A DNA stretch of 13,548 nt. Origin: Synergistales bacterium. GTDB lineage: Bacteria; Synergistota; Synergistia; Synergistales; Synergistaceae. The stretch covers positions 1 through 13,548 of the forward strand of contig BOCB01000048.1 of the NCBI GenBank assembly GCA_026002695.1, read 5' to 3'. Position numbers and translations under genes: made by a program. Of this stretch, positions 12,270 to 13,548 are shown piece after piece; position 1 is the stretch's first letter; every line of letters starts with the position of its first letter. The notes below the pieces were generated by a model that ran no database searches, had not been told where the DNA came from, and worked only from the letters and a program-made list of their open reading frames with translations.

Positions 12270-12510
12270 TTTCAACGAGGCGCTGGAAACGGCGTCGAAT
12301 ACAATTTTGAAGCGCGACCTTTCTGACGACGAGAGGGTTGAATTTCTGGAGCTTGGCGCGACTCTCGGAATGGAGAGCGTCAAGGACTATCTGTATATGC
12401 TCATGATTTTCAAGCGCAACGAGGATAGGTTGAACACTCGTTTCGATGAGATGGGCGCTCTGGAGAAGAGGATACACGATACTCTCGAAAGTGAACTGCC
12501 CCGTGTTTAG
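12262..12510 (+). CDS. traM: TraM-like small conjugal transfer protein
   Basis: An 82-aa acidic, helical protein with DLSDDERVEFLELGATLGM in the middle and a probable coiled-coil end (NEDRLNTRFDEMGALEKRIH). Its position right after TraL and its size fit the TraM slot of IncP-type traKLM blocks, which is my main argument. GGAGG lies 6 bases before the ATG, and the start overlaps traL by 8 nt, so translation is coupled. The stop codon TAG (12508-12510) abuts the first base of the IS3-type element, so the native C-terminus may have been longer and replaced at insertion. Confidence 0.5.
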   Translation: MADFNEALETASNTILKRDLSDDERVEFLELGATLGMESVKDYLYMLMIFKRNEDRLNTRFDEMGALEKRIHDTLESELPRV

Positions 12511-12550
12511 TGGAGAGTTATTCCATTAAAACTAAGGAGGAGATTCAATC

Positions 12551-12903
12551 ATGTCATCCAAAAGCGACACATCTGCCGGTTCATCAAGTTCCAACCGTTA
12601 CCCTGAGGAGATTAGACGTCAGGCGGTTGATTTGTTCAACACTCGCTGCCGGAGTATAAGACGAGGCAAGCAACGGCTAAACGCGTCGCCGCCTTGTTGG
12701 GTGTCAGATGTTTTGACACAGTGCTCTCGTGGGTGCACCGGTCTGAAATTCACAGCGGCGCGAAAGTAGGAATCACGGCGGAATCGGCCGAAGAACTCAG
12801 GCGTCTTCGCCGCGAAAACGCAGAGCTCAAGCGTGCTAACGCGATACTGAGGGCCGCCTCGGTTTTTTTCGCGGCCGAGCTCGACCGTCCACCGAACAAA
12901 TAG
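12551..12903 (+). pseudogene. IS3-family transposase OrfA, frameshifted
   Basis: OrfA gives the helix-turn-helix and leucine-zipper part of the IS3 transposase. The first frame reads NRYPEEIRRQAVDLFNTR and then stops making sense. From about 12645 the frame one base over reads LPEYKTRQATAKRVAALLGV and continues to LRRLRRENAELKRANAILRA and FFAAELDRPPNK before TAG at 12901-12903. A single-base loss within 12641-12650 explains the break. A T7 run at 12863-12869 within GTT TTT TTC forms a U UUU UUC slippery site, the usual place for the programmed -1 shift into orfB. Because the first frame is broken, the fused transposase should no longer be made, barring a sequencing error. Confidence 0.75.
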
Positions 12904-13548
12904 TGTCGTTCATAGATAAGTTTCGCGCATACCGCGAGGGAAACGGCCTGATGCGGAGAATCGAGCCGATATGCGAAACCCTGACGAAAGACTATGGCAC
13001 ACCGATGTCCCCGTCGTGTTATCACGCATTCGGGAAGTGCGGCAAATCCGCCCGCGAGGTCGAGGATGAACGTCTGAGCACAAAGATTGCGGCTGTTTAC
13101 GCGGCAAACTACAATTGTTACGGCGTCCGCAAGATATGGCACGCTCTGCTGAATGAGGGAGAGACAGTCGCGCGCTGTACGGCGGAGCGCCTGATGCGGC
13201 GGAACGGTCTGCGAGGAGTAGTGCGCGGCAAAATGAAACGCACGACCATTGCGGACAGTAACGCTGATTTTACCGAGGGTTTGGTGAAACGCGAATTTAA
13301 CGCTCCGGAGCCGGATAAATTGCGGGCGGCTGACTTCACATACGTATCCACCCGAACCGGCCGGTGTTACGTTGCGTTCATTACTGACGTATATGCCGGA
13401 AGGATAGTCGGCTGTAACGTTTCCGCGCGCATGGACAGGGACATGGTGATTGCAGCGTTCAAAATGGCCGTTCACATGAGGAAACCGGCAGGATGCAGTG
13501 GTATCGCCAATTTAATACACCATAACGACAAAGGCTCTCAATATACCG
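12903..13548 (+). CDS. IS3-family transposase OrfB (DDE catalytic part), partial
   Basis: Frame continuing from the -1 shift: RPSTEQIVSFIDKFRAYREG, then IEPICETLTKDYGTPMSPSC, then NYNCYGVRKIWHAL, AERLMRRNGL, ADFTYVSTRTGRCYVAFITD and IHHNDKGSQYT at the window edge. The integrase-like catalytic aspartates are in ADFTYV and HHNDKGS; the final glutamate would lie beyond 13548. It normally acts only as the OrfAB fusion made by frameshifting at about 12870. A local GTG at 12903 overlaps the orfA stop by one base and is used here as the nominal start. No internal stop is seen, so this half is intact as far as visible. Confidence 0.85.
   Translation, partial: MSFIDKFRAYREGNGLMRRIEPICETLTKDYGTPMSPSCYHAFGKCGKSAREVEDERLSTKIAAVYAANYNCYGVRKIWHALLNEGETVARCTAERLMRRNGLRGVVRGKMKRTTIADSNADFTEGLVKREFNAPEPDKLRAADFTYVSTRTGRCYVAFITDVYAGRIVGCNVSARMDRDMVIAAFKMAVHMRKPAGCSGIANLIHHNDKGSQYT

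Larger units (their letters stand above)
12511..13548 (+). mobile_element. IS3-family insertion sequence, right end outside window
   Basis: The left end is placed at TGGAGAGTTATTCC (12511), because IS3 elements begin with TG and the orfA start lies 40 bases further in, behind AAGGAGG. It contains a frameshifted orfA and most of orfB; the element continues past 13548, so the right inverted repeat and any target duplication cannot be seen. It has inserted exactly behind the traM stop codon. Confidence 0.75.

Noticed and set aside
12750..13475. Minus-strand open frame opposite the IS3 transposase
   Set aside because: The plus strand encodes unmistakable OrfA/OrfB motifs here; the antisense frame has none.

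Overview
The window looks like the chromosome of a Gram-negative, moderately GC-rich anaerobe. An outer-membrane TolC-type channel and a MacA-type adaptor imply an outer membrane, and the oxygen-sensitive iron-sulfur serine dehydratase fits an amino-acid fermenter. A member of the Synergistota is my best guess, but this is an inference from gene style, not from a marker gene.

Positions 1-6260 are ordinary chromosome. After a short pentanucleotide repeat and a decayed zinc-ribbon fragment come two minus-strand genes: a 59-codon Rpn-nuclease tail, downstream of a single-chain L-serine dehydratase with its own promoter. The 2010-2532 intergenic region holds an 18-bp-period repeat that ends in a perfect 15-bp hairpin. 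Then come three small plus-strand envelope genes: an ElaB/YqjD-like tail-anchored protein, a YqjE/holin-like two-helix membrane protein, and a second short HP-motif protein whose frame overlaps the previous gene. A possible 31-codon ORF and a rho-independent terminator follow. Next is a GC-rich tolC-macA efflux pair joined by an ATGA overlap.

At about 6260 macA is cut and fused to the 3' part of a P4-type tyrosine recombinase gene. From there on the DNA is a decayed mobile island. It carries an AbiE-type toxin-antitoxin pair (antitoxin first, 8-nt overlap) behind an inverted-repeat operator, and an unrecognised zinc-binding protein with a good sigma70 promoter. It then has the C-terminal LPD7 part of a relaxase and three 41-bp-spaced repeats in front of a traK-traL-traM-like mobilisation block of IncP style. 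The TraL P-loop lysine is replaced by glutamate. The block ends exactly where an IS3-family element begins. The IS orfA is frameshifted, and the element runs off the right edge.

Integrase, relaxase and probably TraL are all damaged, so the island seems immobile by itself. The AbiE pair and the zinc protein have intact promoters and start signals, which would fit cargo retained after the transfer machinery decayed. The expected macB partner of macA is not in the window.
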